Of a DNA stretch of 64,000 nucleotides, positions 23,403 through 34,580 are shown piece after piece; position 1 is the stretch's first letter; every line of letters starts with the position of its first letter. Where the stretch lies: the NCBI GenBank assembly GCA_007644065.1, contig VJWN01000032.1, forward strand, positions 1 through 64,000, written 5' to 3'. The notes beneath the pieces are model-generated. The model saw nothing but the letters and a program-made list of their open reading frames with translations. It had not been told where the DNA came from and made no database searches. This stretch comes from Margaritispora aquatica (taxonomy: Eukaryota; Ascomycota; Leotiomycetes; Helotiales; Discinellaceae). The position numbers and the translations under genes were made by a program.

Positions 23403-24146
23403 CTAAACCTCCATCGCCCCCTCAGGCACACCAGCTCTACTCCTCAGCCTCCTAGCAAAAAATTTCATAATTGGAAACATCTCCTCCCTACTCCTCGGCA
23501 TTGAATCCTCAACTTTACTCCACTTGACATACTCCATATCCGTAAACCTCGCTTTTAGACCATCCACCGCATTCCTCGTGACTTGCGTGCTTCGACTCCC
23601 ACCAAGAACCAGAACCGGCGTCTTGCTCTTCACTGCTGACGAAGATGTCGTCGTTGACGAAGCAGGCAAACGACCACCTATCGACACCACACCTCCAAAC
23701 TCCAACTCCGAAGCTGAGACTACAGACAACGCAGCCATGCCCCCTTGCCCAAAGCCCAGGAACAATATCTCGCGAGGCTTGTACCCGCACTTCTCGATCA
23801 AAACGCTCTTAATCAGATCTTGCAGTACCATCCTTACGCACGTCTTGAAGCCTGCGTCAAGCTCGATCTCACCTCTTCCCTCATCGAACAGCACATCGTC
23901 GCCCCAGTGGAAAGCGGGCGTTTCAGATCCGGTGAAAATGGATGGGATAGGCGCGTGACCGCGGAGTGAGATGCCTGCTGTTTCGGGGAGGTTGAGGTTC
24001 TTTGCTAGGGATGTGAAGGAGGATTGGGTGTCGCCGAGGCCGTGGAGGAGGATCAGTATATTGATTGGTCTGCCGGTTGAAGGGGGGATGATGTCAAGTG
24101 TGAGGGAGGAGGGGAAGTCGGATTTGAGAGGGAGTCTGGATGCCAT
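23403..24146 (-). CDS. Acyl-protein thioesterase-like protein, predicted catalytically dead
   Basis: Intronless, 247 residues, phospholipase/carboxylesterase (APT1) branch of the alpha/beta-hydrolase fold. The fold landmarks are kept: ILILLHGLGDTQSSF (30-44, oxyanion loop), RGHAPIP, HWGDD, and the nucleophile elbow ILFLGFGQGGMAAL (127-140). The elbow normally reads GFSQGG. Here the serine is glycine (Gly133, codon GGG on the minus strand). The catalytic-Asp segment reads LGGSRSTQVT where the family has HGxxDxVVP. The usual Gly-His-Ser motif before the last helix is replaced by KVEDSMPRSREEMF. All three catalytic residues thus appear to be missing while the frame stays intact. I think similar GFGQGG proteins exist in other moulds, which would make this an old pseudoenzyme, but I could not check that. 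Confidence 0.8.
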   Translation of the reverse strand: MASRLPLKSDFPSSLTLDIIPPSTGRPINILILLHGLGDTQSSFTSLAKNLNLPETAGISLRGHAPIPSIFTGSETPAFHWGDDVLFDEGRGEIELDAGFKTCVRMVLQDLIKSVLIEKCGYKPREILFLGFGQGGMAALSVVSASELEFGGVVSIGGRLPASSTTTSSSAVKSKTPVLVLGGSRSTQVTRNAVDGLKARFTDMEYVKWSKVEDSMPRSREEMFPIMKFFARRLRSRAGVPEGAMEV

Positions 24147-25710
24147 TTTGATCTAAGATGTCGGATTGAATGATTCAATATTTATCTGGGCGTGTAGTTG
24201 AATTCTTCTTTTGCTGGTGTAGACTGTGGAATGACGAGTGGCGATTGAATTGCATCAACATTGACTTTTGGTTGGTACATTCACAAGAAGGTAGGAGGCT
24301 GAACAATCTCGGTTGGCCTCGCTTGAGAAAGGGGGTGTGAGATGTCGAGAGAGTGGTAGAAGTCTCGTGATCTTAAAAAGTTCCAGGTTCTATTTCAGAG
24401 AGGAAGCTGTCATGTGATGAAGTGCTTGTGGATGATGAAACAAGCTTCGCCAAGTTGCTTGGCTACCGCTCGACAAGGTGGGGTGATCGTCTGTTTGTGG
24501 CTGAAATACAGACCCATACACGATTCATCAGCATCATCGCCATCAGCTTATTGAAGATGGCCGAGGCGTTTTAAGAAGAGGAATTGCGTGCAGGACTTAC
24601 GTCTTGTTTGAGAAGGTCGATTAAGTGATCGTTGTCGATTTTGAAACTGTGTTAGATGTTGACTTGACCATCAGAGATGGAATACATTGACGGGTTGTGT
24701 GTAATTGAAGCTGAGAAGTGGATCGGCCAAACATGACAGTGGATAAATAATCCTTGCACTGCTGAAGCTTGATTTTGTTGCATGTATATCAATGCAACAG
24801 TGCGGAAGTGAGGGGCACCTACAGCGATGTTGAGCTTGATTTGAGAGCTTAGTTGGAGGGCTTAATTTGGAAAAGAGTCTCGGACTAGAGTTTACGGAGG
24901 TACAGGATTCATCTTTTATTCATATGACGAAGCTGGTTTACCTAGGTGTGAAACCTGTCTCTCAAAGCTCTTATTCTTGATTGGATGGTGATTGGAATGC
25001 TGGGTTATCAAGCTTCAACTCGGATTTTAGCATTGAAGCTAAGTGAAGGGAAGCTGAAGAAGTAATATGCGGCGATGTCATTCTCTTGTACAAGACTTTG
25101 TGAAATGGAATGATTTTATTGACAATCCATGATGATTGGTGCTTAGAATAGAAAATTGCAGTGATATCTTGAAATGTAAAAGAAGAGAACAGCTGATTCT
25201 TAGCACGAAGCACCAACGCAATAAAATGAGCATAATACTAGCCACTCATTCTATTAGGAGTATTACAGACTACAGCATGCAAAGCATTATTGGTACATAA
25301 ATCTTAGCATGATAGTTTCGATGATCATCCAAGCCACGCAAGCTCGGGAAGTCAAGAAGCTTCGGCTTCTCATGAGGCAAATAGCGAGCCATGCCGAAGT
25401 CCACGAGCATTATTTTCATGCAGAGCCATTCCATCTCCCCACATGTGAATCGACTAAGCCATTAGCAAGGAACATCCGCCCTGACCTATGAAATCTGCTT
25501 TGTGAATGGATAAATTTCCAATCCGGTGGAGCTAGAACACGACTTGAATTGAATGGATGTGAGCTTGCTCCAGGTATAAGTACCCCCCCCCCCCCTCCAT
25601 GACGCCTCTCTTGAATTCCTCATAATCTCATACACACTTGCATTCTTCTCTTTCAACTCTTCAACAAGTCTATACCTTTAAATTCTTTTCTCCCTTCAAA
25701 CTCTATCAAA
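24147..25710. other. 1.6 kb spacer upstream of the CipC-like gene
   Basis: Bidirectional upstream region of the thioesterase-like and CipC-like genes. Minus-strand open frames at 24971-25216 lack homology. A C13 run lies at 25583-25595, about 120 bp before the CipC-like ATG, followed by a pyrimidine-rich leader typical of strongly expressed fungal genes. Confidence 0.5.
25583..25595 (+). repeat. Poly-C run in a promoter
   Basis: Thirteen consecutive C residues about 115-128 bp upstream of the CipC-like start codon. Confidence 0.85.
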
Positions 25711-26253
25711 ATGGTTTTCGGCTGGGGTAGGTTCCTTCACTCTGTCCGGATACAGCTGGAGTATATGCTAATGTTGATCAAATAGGTGAATCCGAGCAAT
25801 CCTATAAGGATGTCCAACAATCCGATAACGAAGCATCCTTCTCACACGAAGCTCTAGCTGGAGCAGCTTCTTTCGGTGCCTTCAAGATGTTCGAGGACAG
25901 ACAACGCAGAGAGGGTAGGACTTCCATATCATATCGTCGCCAAGACTATATCTGATTAGACAAATAGGAAAGACAGTCTCTCACCAATTTGCCAAGGAAC
26001 TCCTCGTTGGTTTCGCTGGAGCTGAGATTGATAAGCTCGCTGAGACCAAGGGAATGGATTTTGTCGACCGCGAGAAGGCTAAGCGTCACTCGAAAGAGCA
26101 AGTTGAGCATATGTACGATGAGCACTATGTGCGTGGACAAGGAGCCGACCAATACGACCCGTAAGTGTTAATCCATCTCGACTTGAACGAATATTGCTAA
26201 TGGCCGAGAACAGAAACCAATATGGTGCACCAGAAGCTCTCAACCGCTACTAA
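25711..26253 (+). CDS. CipC-like antibiotic/stress response protein (DUF3759)
   Basis: Four exons: 25711-25726, 25786-25914, 25968-26160 and 26214-26253. The introns are 59, 53 and 53 bp, each with GT...AG. The product is 125 residues, easily missed because no exon is a long ORF. The translation starts MVFGWGESEQSYKDVQQ, then HEALAGAASFGAFKMFEDRQRREGK, then AKELLVGFAGAEIDKLAETKG, DREKAKRHSKEQVEHMYDEHY and finally DQYDPNQYGAPEALNRY. This is the layout I know for CipC (concanamycin-induced protein C) of Aspergillus and its relatives. These small soluble proteins are induced by stress, by antibiotics and in hyphal growth; their molecular role is unknown. The pyrimidine-rich leader with CAAA before the ATG suits high expression. 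All joins are forced by frame and end at a TAA. Confidence 0.87.
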
Positions 26254-26736
26254 AAGGTTGAAGACTGATGCTGACTTTGGCCGATCTTCCTTGATGGAAA
26301 GATGGCAAGGGAAGCAATGATGGCTTTGGATATTGAATTCAATAAGCAGAGCCTCAGACTTTGGCAATATAAAATGATGACCATTGATATTCGAACTTTG
26401 CATTGTGAAGATCTACCTTAATTGAAGACTTGATTAGTGTAAGTAATGCAAAAGTTGTGCATGCCATTGTGAAACATAGTTCTATCGAGCTGTGCATGCT
26501 ATCTCATCCATGCCAAGCTGCTATCATGGTCTCCACAACAACCCTCGAGCCTCTATCTCTACCTCCATTCTTGCTCTACAGAACGTAATACATTCCTATA
26601 ACCTCGTCAAATCTATTGATCTACCTGTTCAACATCTGCGACCTCTCTACTACGTTCTGTTGCTCAACTACGATATTCAGATATTGCCGATAGCTCAGAA
26701 GACAGCACCTCAAATACCTCACTACTAAAGCCCACA
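26254..26736. other. Spacer CipC-like / M18 peptidase
   Basis: 483 bp with the CipC-like 3' UTR and the peptidase promoter and leader. No gene recognised. Confidence 0.5.
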
Positions 26737-29029
26737 ATGGTCAAGAACAAGTCCTCCACCATGTCTCTTCGTGACAGCTTCGCTCCGAACACCGTTACTC
26801 CTGTTGTTAACGTCCAGCAAAGTTCAGCTAAGGGCGACGAAGCTCCACAACGACCACCAAAGTCTCTGTCGACGGTACAGGATGAAAGTCCAAGACCTGA
26901 GACATGCGTAACTGCTGAAGGAGAGAGATCAACACATCAGTCACTCAATGCCCATGACTTTCCGATACGAAATGCAGATCCATATTGTCAGCCATATTAC
27001 CAAACGTCTCAATATAATAGGTTCTCAGGCTATCCTCCTCCAGCTCCACCACAATTTCCAGAATTAGGATCGTCCAGATTCGGGCAACCTCAACATCGAT
27101 CATATGCCCCAGAAAGCTCACCAGCTCAAGCTTCATCAACGTCAACAGTGTCACCTCCATTGCCAGATGTGTATAGGTCTTGTCTCTATCCTACACCAGG
27201 AAGTGATTATGCTTCGAATGTGCAAGGGTTTCAGCATCCTGCGGCTTTGCTGCATTACAAAAGAGCATCCGGCGCGGAAGTCGTAATGGAGGACACTCAG
27301 GTCAAATCGATGCCATCTATCGAAGAGAATAGACAGAGTATGTACGAGAAATACCAGGAAACACTACTGCGTCACGCAGAGCAAGAAAGAACCCTTTCCG
27401 ACAACCGACTAGACCAAAGCCCGATCGAGAATCACGAGCTAGAATTTCTGCGCCAGGCGAAACAAGAACAGCACGCTAGAACAATGTTCGAGAAGTACAA
27501 GGAAACGATTGGTAAAATTGCGAAATCTAGAGAGAGTAACATTACCAAGGCACTTGGAGGAGAAAACCTTCTCAAAAGCCCAGAGGCATACACAAAACCC
27601 TTCTGCGACTTTATGACAGAGAATGTCACTGTCTTCCATGCGGTAGACTTTTTCGAGAAGAGGCTGACAAAGGCTGGATTCAAGAAACTTTCGGAAAGGC
27701 AGACCTGGAACGATGAGCTTGTTGCTGGTGGGAAATACTATACAACGCGTAATGGCAGTTCTCTGATTGCTTTCGCTGTTGGAGATGCATATAAGAGCGG
27801 AGGTGGAGTTGCCATGATTGCTGGTCATATCGATGCTTTGACTGCACGTCTAAAGCCTGTGAGTGCGAAGAAGACCACGGCTGGTTATCTCCAACTGGGT
27901 GTGGCACCATATGCTGGAGCGCTTAACACGACTTGGTGGGATAGGGATCTCGGTATCGCTGGTAGAGTTTTGGTGAAGGATGGCAGCGGAAAAATCGTCA
28001 CCAAGCTGGTGAAGCTGGACTGGCCGATCGCTCGCATCCCAACCCTTGCTCCCCATTTTGGTGTCGGAATGCTTGGAACAAATAATGCCGAGACCCAAGC
28101 TGTTCCAATTATCGGTCTTGACAATTCAGACATAAGGGCTATGGGTGATGAGTTTAAGAACTTGACACTTGGAGGAGCGGGATCCTTTGCAGCAACACAA
28201 CCACCTAAGTTGGTCAGAGCCATTGCAGGTGAACTGTCCATTCAGGACTACTCCTCAATTGTCAACTGGGAACTTGAGCTATTCGATACCCAACCTGCCC
28301 AAGTAGGAGGATTGGACAAGGAGTTCATTTTCGCTGGACGAATTGACGACAAGATTTGTTCATGGGCTGCCATCGAAGGTCTTCTTGCTTCCGTTGCTAC
28401 ACCTAAGAAGGATGAAGCTGTCATCAAACTGGTTGGCCTCTTTGACGATGAGGAGATTGGATCTCAGCTTCGTCAAGGTGCGAAGAGCAACTTCCTCCCC
28501 AGTGTTGTTGAGAGAATCTCAGAGGCATTCTCCAAGAACGGTTCCAGCGCAAATACTTTGTCTCAAACCTACGCAAACTCTTTCTTGGTTTCAGCCGACG
28601 TCTCTCATGCCGTCAACCCCAACTTCCTTGGCTCGTATCTTGAAGGACATGCACCACGTTTGAATGTTGGTCTGGTCATTGCTTCAGACTCGAATGGCCA
28701 TATGACGACTGATTCTGTCTCGACGGCGCTGTTGACTAGGTGCGCCGAGAAGAGCGGTAACAAGCTTCAAGTCTTCCAGATCAGAAATGACTCTAGATCC
28801 GGAGGAACTGTTGGCCCTATGTTGAGCTCCGCTATGGGTGTACGATCCATCGATGCGGGTATCCCACAGCTTTCTATGTAAGTTTTCGCTCTTTCTCCTA
28901 TGGTCTTGACTAATATGAAATAGGCACTCCATCCGTGCGACTGTTGGAAATTTGGATCCTGGACTTGGCGTCAAGATCTTCAAGGGTTTCCTCGACCACT
29001 TTGAGGAGGTTGACAAGGAGTTTGAATAG
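26737..29029 (+). CDS. M18 aspartyl/vacuolar aminopeptidase with long N-terminal extension
   Basis: Exons 26737-28877 and 28924-29029. The 46-bp intron splits the Met codon of QLSM|HSIRATVG. The product is 748 residues. From about residue 270 it is a typical M18 metallo-aminopeptidase (Ape1/Lap4, Ape4, DNPEP), a two-zinc enzyme that trims N-terminal residues in the vacuole or cytosol. Motifs: AGHIDAL with the zinc-ligand His364 and Asp366, YAGALNTTWWDRDLGIAGRV, GRIDDKICSWAAIE, LFDDEEIGSQLRQGA, and SADVSHAVNPNF, then the new-exon HSIRATVG. The first ~265 residues are extra: Pro/Ser/Gln/Tyr-rich disorder, then two short helical repeats (MYEKYQETLLRHAEQE at about 202 and MFEKYKETIGKIAK at about 250). 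Family members are usually near 500 residues. An internal start could give a normal-length enzyme, but the extension is one uninterrupted frame with the catalytic domain. Confidence 0.88.
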
Positions 29030-29665
29030 ACACGTGTAGGTGATAGTCAAGATTTCCATAAGACATTTCCATCTTTGATTAGATCCTGACATTAGATAAT
29101 TACATGTACAACAAATTTAGAACGGTAGATTTACAGAGATTTCTAGTACCACACCTAAAGCTTGCTTCCTCTCACAAGTGACCTGTGACTTTATTGTTGA
29201 GCTGTTGTGTGAACTGGTCGAAAACAACACGTGGATAGCCAAAATTGAGATGAGTATCTCTTCAGAATGACAGGTAGGGGAAATTCGTCTGGCATTCTAT
29301 GAGCTCGACTTTGAGCAAGACGCAGCTGTTGGAGCCCAATCAACCCAATTAGCTTCCAGGATTTTGGGTGGCTGCAAAGCTGAAGAAGATTCAAAGCTGA
29401 GTGGGTGTCGTTATTCGCAATAGCCACCAGAGAGCATTCCTGAAGTCAAAGTATGCCTTGCTTGATGGTCGTTATTTGTTAGTTCAAACAAGAGACTAGT
29501 AGACAGCTGCTCGAAAAGCCTCAAGTCGCGGGGTTCGAGGGGTTGGTGAAACATGGCGATCTAAATGATGCTGATTGCATGTCTCAGAATATTACTTCTG
29601 AATGCTTTTACAACTGCCCGACAACTCACAGCTTGTGAGGCTCTCGCTATCCCTGTTTGGTGTGA
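29030..29665. other. Spacer after the M18 gene
   Basis: About 640 bp with the peptidase 3' region. No coding frame or RNA recognised. Confidence 0.45.
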
Positions 29666-31057
29666 TTGTTTTCTACAAAGATAGCCGTGATTCCAAGTTC
29701 CAACCCGAGAGGTATTCTAGGGATTATCTATAATTGCACGACTCATGCAACCGACAAACGATCAGCTAGACATTCTTCACGCATTGTGATCATGGTAGAA
29801 TTAGTACTATCTCAACGTTGCTTTTCTGGCACGATTTACGGACTTAAAGGATGGTATGAGGTCAAAGGCAGCACAGCAGATCAACATCTCTCAGTATGTG
29901 GCAGCTGCTATACCAATTTCATTGTGCCACTAGGCGACCTCTCGGCTGCATTTGTGCCAGCACAAGAAATTTACAGGAAGCAATCATGCTGCTGCAACGT
30001 ATTGCACCTTCGAATATTGATCTCCCTGAGTCAAGAAACCCAAGCTCTTACTATGCTGGCCCCGGAAAGTATTCAGCTCTTCGAAGGCTACAAAAAATTG
30101 CTGAACGAGTTACCCGAATGTAATCCAGAGGAAGACGAGAAAGCAAGAAAAATCAAGTGGTACACTTTATTGTCACCGAAATCGAGCCAAGAGATCCCCG
30201 GATTCTTCTGCTGCGAATATTGCGTGCGCAGCTTGGAATGTATGAGCGGTTTCATCGGTGGAAATGAAATACCAGCGTGCGTTCGTTGAGACCACGCAGC
30301 CACCTGTTGATACAGCCTGTAGCATACAGTTGAGCTTCGATGAGAATGGTATGTTTGCACCGCCAGGCATCCACTATTTCCAACGAGCATTACAAGGCGT
30401 GACAAAAGATGAGCATGGCGTTTACATGTCGGGGCTTGCTCAATTTACGTGGGACAATGCCTATGCCTGTCCGAGCGAGAGAAAACCAAAGAAGCATGGT
30501 ATTTCATCTGTGACAGTGGCGGCACTACCCAATGGATGTGCGACAAGTGCTAATTCGACAACATGCACTGCAACCCGGAACGAGCACCTTTCCTGAAGAA
30601 TTGGGTGCGATCCATTGTGAAGGTGGATGAAGAGCTAGTGTGTAGTATCTGGGCCCCACGTATGCGTTCTGGTCTGCTGAGGGCCATCAAAAACAACGAT
30701 GAGCAGTACCTGAAAAACCTGGGCATCAACTACGGCACGCGCAAATACGAAAACCAACTGGAAATCATCAACCTTACGACCAATATGCGCAATTGCCAGA
30801 GAGCTGTTAGGATGGCCGATAATACCGCCCAGTGCAATGCGATCATGAACTTGAGCGCGCATAACAACGATTCGATGGCAAGGTTGTACTCGGGCTCGAG
30901 TTATCAGGATATGTCATGGTCGTCGGCATATGGGAATACAATATTGCAGGCTCAGTTTGAGGCTGCGGATCATCGGAGGCTAGCTGCTATTGAGGCGATG
31001 AAGATTGATATGAAGGAAGAGGAGTGGAAGGCATGGTTGAATGAAGAAGTGTCTTGA
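29666..31057 (+). pseudogene. Decayed cysteine-repeat protein gene
   Basis: Three overlapping frames together spell one protein with repeated WY...C..C units. First frame (to the stop at 30287): KGWYEVKGSTADQHLSVCGSC and later KIKWYTLLSPKSSQEIPGFFCCEYC. Second frame (30258-30596): FVETTQPPVDTACS... to WDNAYACPSE. Third frame (from about 30470): WYFICDSGGTTQWMCDKC, an in-frame TAA at 30551-30553, then FDNMHCNPER, SIWAPRMRSGLLRAIKNND and a 3' end at 31057. This order matches a fungal family I know only as 'integral membrane protein'-labelled cysteine-repeat proteins, which end with a C-x-YSPRMR-like motif. So at least two frameshifts and one nonsense codon interrupt it. Unrecognised introns could explain a frame change, but I see no good donor/acceptor pairs at both sites. 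Function unknown. The N-terminus may also be truncated. Confidence 0.6.
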
Positions 31058-31291
31058 ATGCGAGGGCCATTCAAGCGAGGTGAAGTTGGTAATTTGGTTT
31101 CTTGATTTTCTTTAATGCTCTATCACTACCAGGACTCGTAACGGCCATTTTGATTGTTATATTTTATTTTATTTTTTTGAATGCAAGCTATGATATTTAG
31201 AGCTGAGCTCATCAAATGAGCTGCTTTGAATGGATCTTGAAGTTGTTTTCATTCCCTATCTTCACTGAGCTTTGCAGAGTACATGATATTG

Positions 31292-32690
31292 TCAACCTGC
31301 ATAATCTATTGCCTCACCAGCATCCAGTCGCCGAAGTGATTCTTCAATACCGGGATAGTTCCAGTAGAAAGGCGCATGTTTATACACAGTCGTGATATCA
31401 TGTGATGATAGAATTCCCGATGAAAGATTTTGAGCAATCGATGCTCGAGGAAGTCGCACTCGTTCCTAGGAATGTCAGCATATTTTCTTCTAAAAGATCA
31501 AGCCACCAAGTCGCTCACCCATTGTTTCAATACGTCATGTGCGTTGTCTCTGGTTACCGAAGCAGTGTTCAACAGGCTCAAACCCTCGGCATCTTCAATT
31601 GCCTGATTTGCACCTTGTGATTGCGTTGGAGTCATGGCATGAGCAGCATCTCCGAGAAGGACGGTTCGTCCTCGAACGTACGTAGGCAATGGATCTTGGT
31701 GGCGCAGTGGCCAGAGCCGAATATTTGGTGCAATCCTACCAATGTTAGCACTATGTCTAGAAATCCCAAAGATCGAGATATATATATACTTGAATAAATC
31801 CTTGATGCCATCCGGGAAGTCTTGGAAATACTCGATCACATCTTCTGCAGTTCTGATCTCATTTTTGCTCTCGGGTATAGGATCCTTCAGCAAGTTATCT
31901 GGTACGAGCACGATGAAATTGAACATTGTGAAGTCGCGAAACGGGTAGAAAGCCATTGAGCGCTGACTCCCATCAGCTGCTACCATGAGTCCTAATGATG
32001 CTTGGTCGGGTCCCGAAAGGTTAGGATATATCGCCATTGCCTCTTCAGCGGGGATGATGAAGCGGAAAGCTGATGTCCCTGATGGCTTGGGAGGACTCAC
32101 TGACTCGTCTACGACGGAGGAGCGGACTCTCGAGTTGATACCATCGGCACCTGCATCTTGTCAGTCCAGGCAAATCAAGTGAAAAGAAGATGTATACCAA
32201 TCACGAGATCAGACTCATAAACAGCTCCATTCCTTAAAGTCACCCTTCCCGCTTCTGCGTCAACCTCCACCACTTCAGCACCAAACACAATCCTTGCTGG
32301 CTCACCCTCAATCCCCAACTCTTCACTCGGAGCAGTCGCCAATCTCAAAAACTCATCTCTCAAATCCGCACGATTATTAGACAACCACTTATCCCCATAG
32401 TCTTTCTCCCAATTCAACGCATGCTCGTGGACGAGAAACTCGGACTTGGTCCAGATCTTGACGTAGTCCATGCCTACGCATCCAATCTTCGAACGATCGA
32501 GCCCTAGCTTGTCGAGCGTTTGCATGGAGCTTGGTCCAAGGAGTAACGCGGCGCCGAATTCGACGGCATGTGGTGTTCGCTCGAGGATGGTGACGGTGTG
32601 GTGGGTGCGGAGGACGCGTGCTGCGAGGGCGCCTCCTAGACCGCCGCCGACTATTGTGATGTTGAGACCTTTTTCTTGTGTTGAAGACAT
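31292..32690 (-). CDS. FAD-dependent monooxygenase (PHBH/salicylate hydroxylase type) A
   Basis: Four exons on the minus strand: 32198-32690, 31790-32150, 31519-31735 and 31292-31465. The introns are 47, 54 and 53 bp. The product is 414 residues. The three group-A flavin signatures are present. Near the N-terminus is the dinucleotide-binding GGGLGGALAARVLR, mid-protein is the DG motif LVIGADGINSRVRSS (restored only by splicing), and late is the GD motif GRTVLLGDAAHAMTPTQSQGANQAIEDAE. Then comes the usual tail WERVRLPRASIAQNL, also created by splicing. Such enzymes hydroxylate aromatic or polyketide substrates with NAD(P)H and O2. The gene is divergent from the sulfotransferase-like gene (631 bp between starts) in an oxidoreductase-rich neighbourhood, so a tailoring or detoxification role is plausible. 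The substrate cannot be read from sequence. Confidence 0.9.
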
Positions 32691-33321
32691 TGTCTTAGAT
32701 GAGAATCACTACGTGGAGAGATGAGGAGGCTGGCTGAGATGATTATCGAATATTGACAAGACGTCGTTGTGATGAAGATCTCTCAAAATACCAAAATTTG
32801 ACAATTCAATGAAATTCATCCAGATGCTCGCACTTTCAAGAAAGAGATATGAGTTATAATTCTATGAAATTACTCATATCCATCACTAATAAGCCTGGGA
32901 CATCCTAGCTCGGCATTTGACCGAGTACGACGCTCTTCTTATTCTAAGATATCGTTGTCAGCTCTAAAAGGTACTCTCGCCAAGCGATATTCTTATCGTC
33001 TCAGGGGTCATTAAAACTATAAAATGTTTATCAACAAAAGATGAACGAATTGAAGACGAGCAATAGCTTTAGAGTTCAGGAACACTCTCCGCATGAATCT
33101 CGGCATTGGATGAAGTGCCCCATGGGGAACTCACCTGCCGGATTTGGCATTGTGTTGAAGTGCCGGTTCATTGACTACAAATATACTTATTGTTAAAAAG
33201 AAGAGTGTTCCAACTTGATAACAACATTTCAAACTTGGCTCCTTAAGAACAACCTAGAAACATAGAAGTCCTGAAAATTTGAAACCACAAGCGAGACCGC
33301 ATAATCGAAACCAGCAACACG
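32691..33321. promoter_or_regulatory. Divergent promoter region, monooxygenase A / sulfotransferase-like
   Basis: 631 bp between divergent start codons. It is AT-rich, with no gene and no obvious palindromic Zn2Cys6 site. Shared regulation is inferred from orientation only. Confidence 0.35.
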
Positions 33322-34347
33322 ATGACAACCGAACAGAAACGCTTCCTTCTCGTCACCTACCCACGTACAGCATCAAATCTGCTTCTCAAACTACTCGCAC
33401 TAGAAACGCAAGAGAATGTGCTCATCGCACCAAACGGCGGGGGTCCTCACGGTGGAAATGGGTACTTCTTCATTCGCAACCAAATGCTGAAAGGGAAAAT
33501 GGGAACTCATGGAAAGACCATGAGTGAATGGACGCAAGAGCAAAGAGATCAATTGCAGGAAAGCTCACAGGCATGTTTCAACGACCTAGAAGCATATGCC
33601 CAGCAAGCCGAAGTTGAAGGCAAGATTGCTTTCGTCAAGGAGCACATCCATTTCGTGACAGAGCCGACAGCACAGGAGAAGTTCTTGTTCGGTGAAGGAG
33701 AGACGTTGCAAAAGCCATTGACGATTCAGCTTCCTGCCATTTATGGCACTGAAGGCACTCGCACTGCTGGGAACGACACGATATTTCCAGACGAGTTTCT
33801 CCAGACTTGGCGACCAACCATCCTCATTCGTCACCCATCATTGGTGTTTCCCTCGTACTACCGAGCTTGTCTAGATCTTCCTCAGTTCAAGTCCACGGAC
33901 AGCCAATTTGAGCTGTTTATGACTTTCACTTGGCAGCGCAGGCTGCATGATTGGTACCTTGAACGATTTTCTGGGCAAGCAAACGATGCTGGGGTATGTT
34001 GGCCTGTGGTTCTGGATGCTGATGACATTATTGCCGAGCCAGCTGTTGTGGTTGAGTATTGCAAGATTATTGGGATTGATGCAGCGAAGTTGAAGTTTGA
34101 ATGGGCTCCAGTGACGGATGATGAGAAGGCAAAGATTGGAAATCCGGCTGTGGAGAGGTTGCTATCGTGTTTATTGGCTTCGTCGGGAATCCAGAAGGAT
34201 AAGGTGGCGACTAATATTGATATTGCAACTGAAGCTGTCAAGTGGAAGGCTGAGTTTGGAGACAAGGTGGGGGCGAAGTTGGAAGCGTGGGTGCAGAAAG
34301 CAATGCCGGACTATGAATGGATGAAAGCGAGGAGATTGAGAGCTTAG
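33322..34347 (+). CDS. Sulfotransferase-like P-loop protein
   Basis: Intronless, 341 residues, starting at the ATG in ACGATGACA. Residues 8-25 (FLLVTYPRTASNLLLKLL) form the sulfotransferase-type phosphosulfate loop, which binds the 5'-phosphate of PAPS. Later RPTILIRHPSLVFPSYYRAC (about 168-187) matches the 3'-phosphate-binding segment (R...S) of the fold. There is no signal peptide. I know similar mould proteins with the YPRTASN signature near secondary-metabolite genes; their reactions are mostly unknown. It lies between a flavin monooxygenase and glucanase genes. True sulfotransferase activity is not proved, since some relatives act as other P-loop transferases. Confidence 0.72.
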   Translation: MTTEQKRFLLVTYPRTASNLLLKLLALETQENVLIAPNGGGPHGGNGYFFIRNQMLKGKMGTHGKTMSEWTQEQRDQLQESSQACFNDLEAYAQQAEVEGKIAFVKEHIHFVTEPTAQEKFLFGEGETLQKPLTIQLPAIYGTEGTRTAGNDTIFPDEFLQTWRPTILIRHPSLVFPSYYRACLDLPQFKSTDSQFELFMTFTWQRRLHDWYLERFSGQANDAGVCWPVVLDADDIIAEPAVVVEYCKIIGIDAAKLKFEWAPVTDDEKAKIGNPAVERLLSCLLASSGIQKDKVATNIDIATEAVKWKAEFGDKVGAKLEAWVQKAMPDYEWMKARRLRA

Positions 34348-34580
34348 GTAATCCTAGCAGTTGCCATACATGTGTGTATACGACATTTAAATTAAAGGCT
34401 AGCTTATCATGGGGATTTTGGTAATCTTACTCGCCCCTTCTTGTCTCGAGAAACAGGAAAAAAATGTTGACAATTTTCATGAGGATGTCAAGAGATTCAG
34501 ATGAAATGATGTGTCGATTGAATGGGTATGAAAAAATTTATATAGAGAACTACGAACACTCTGCCACTTCATTGGTATTG

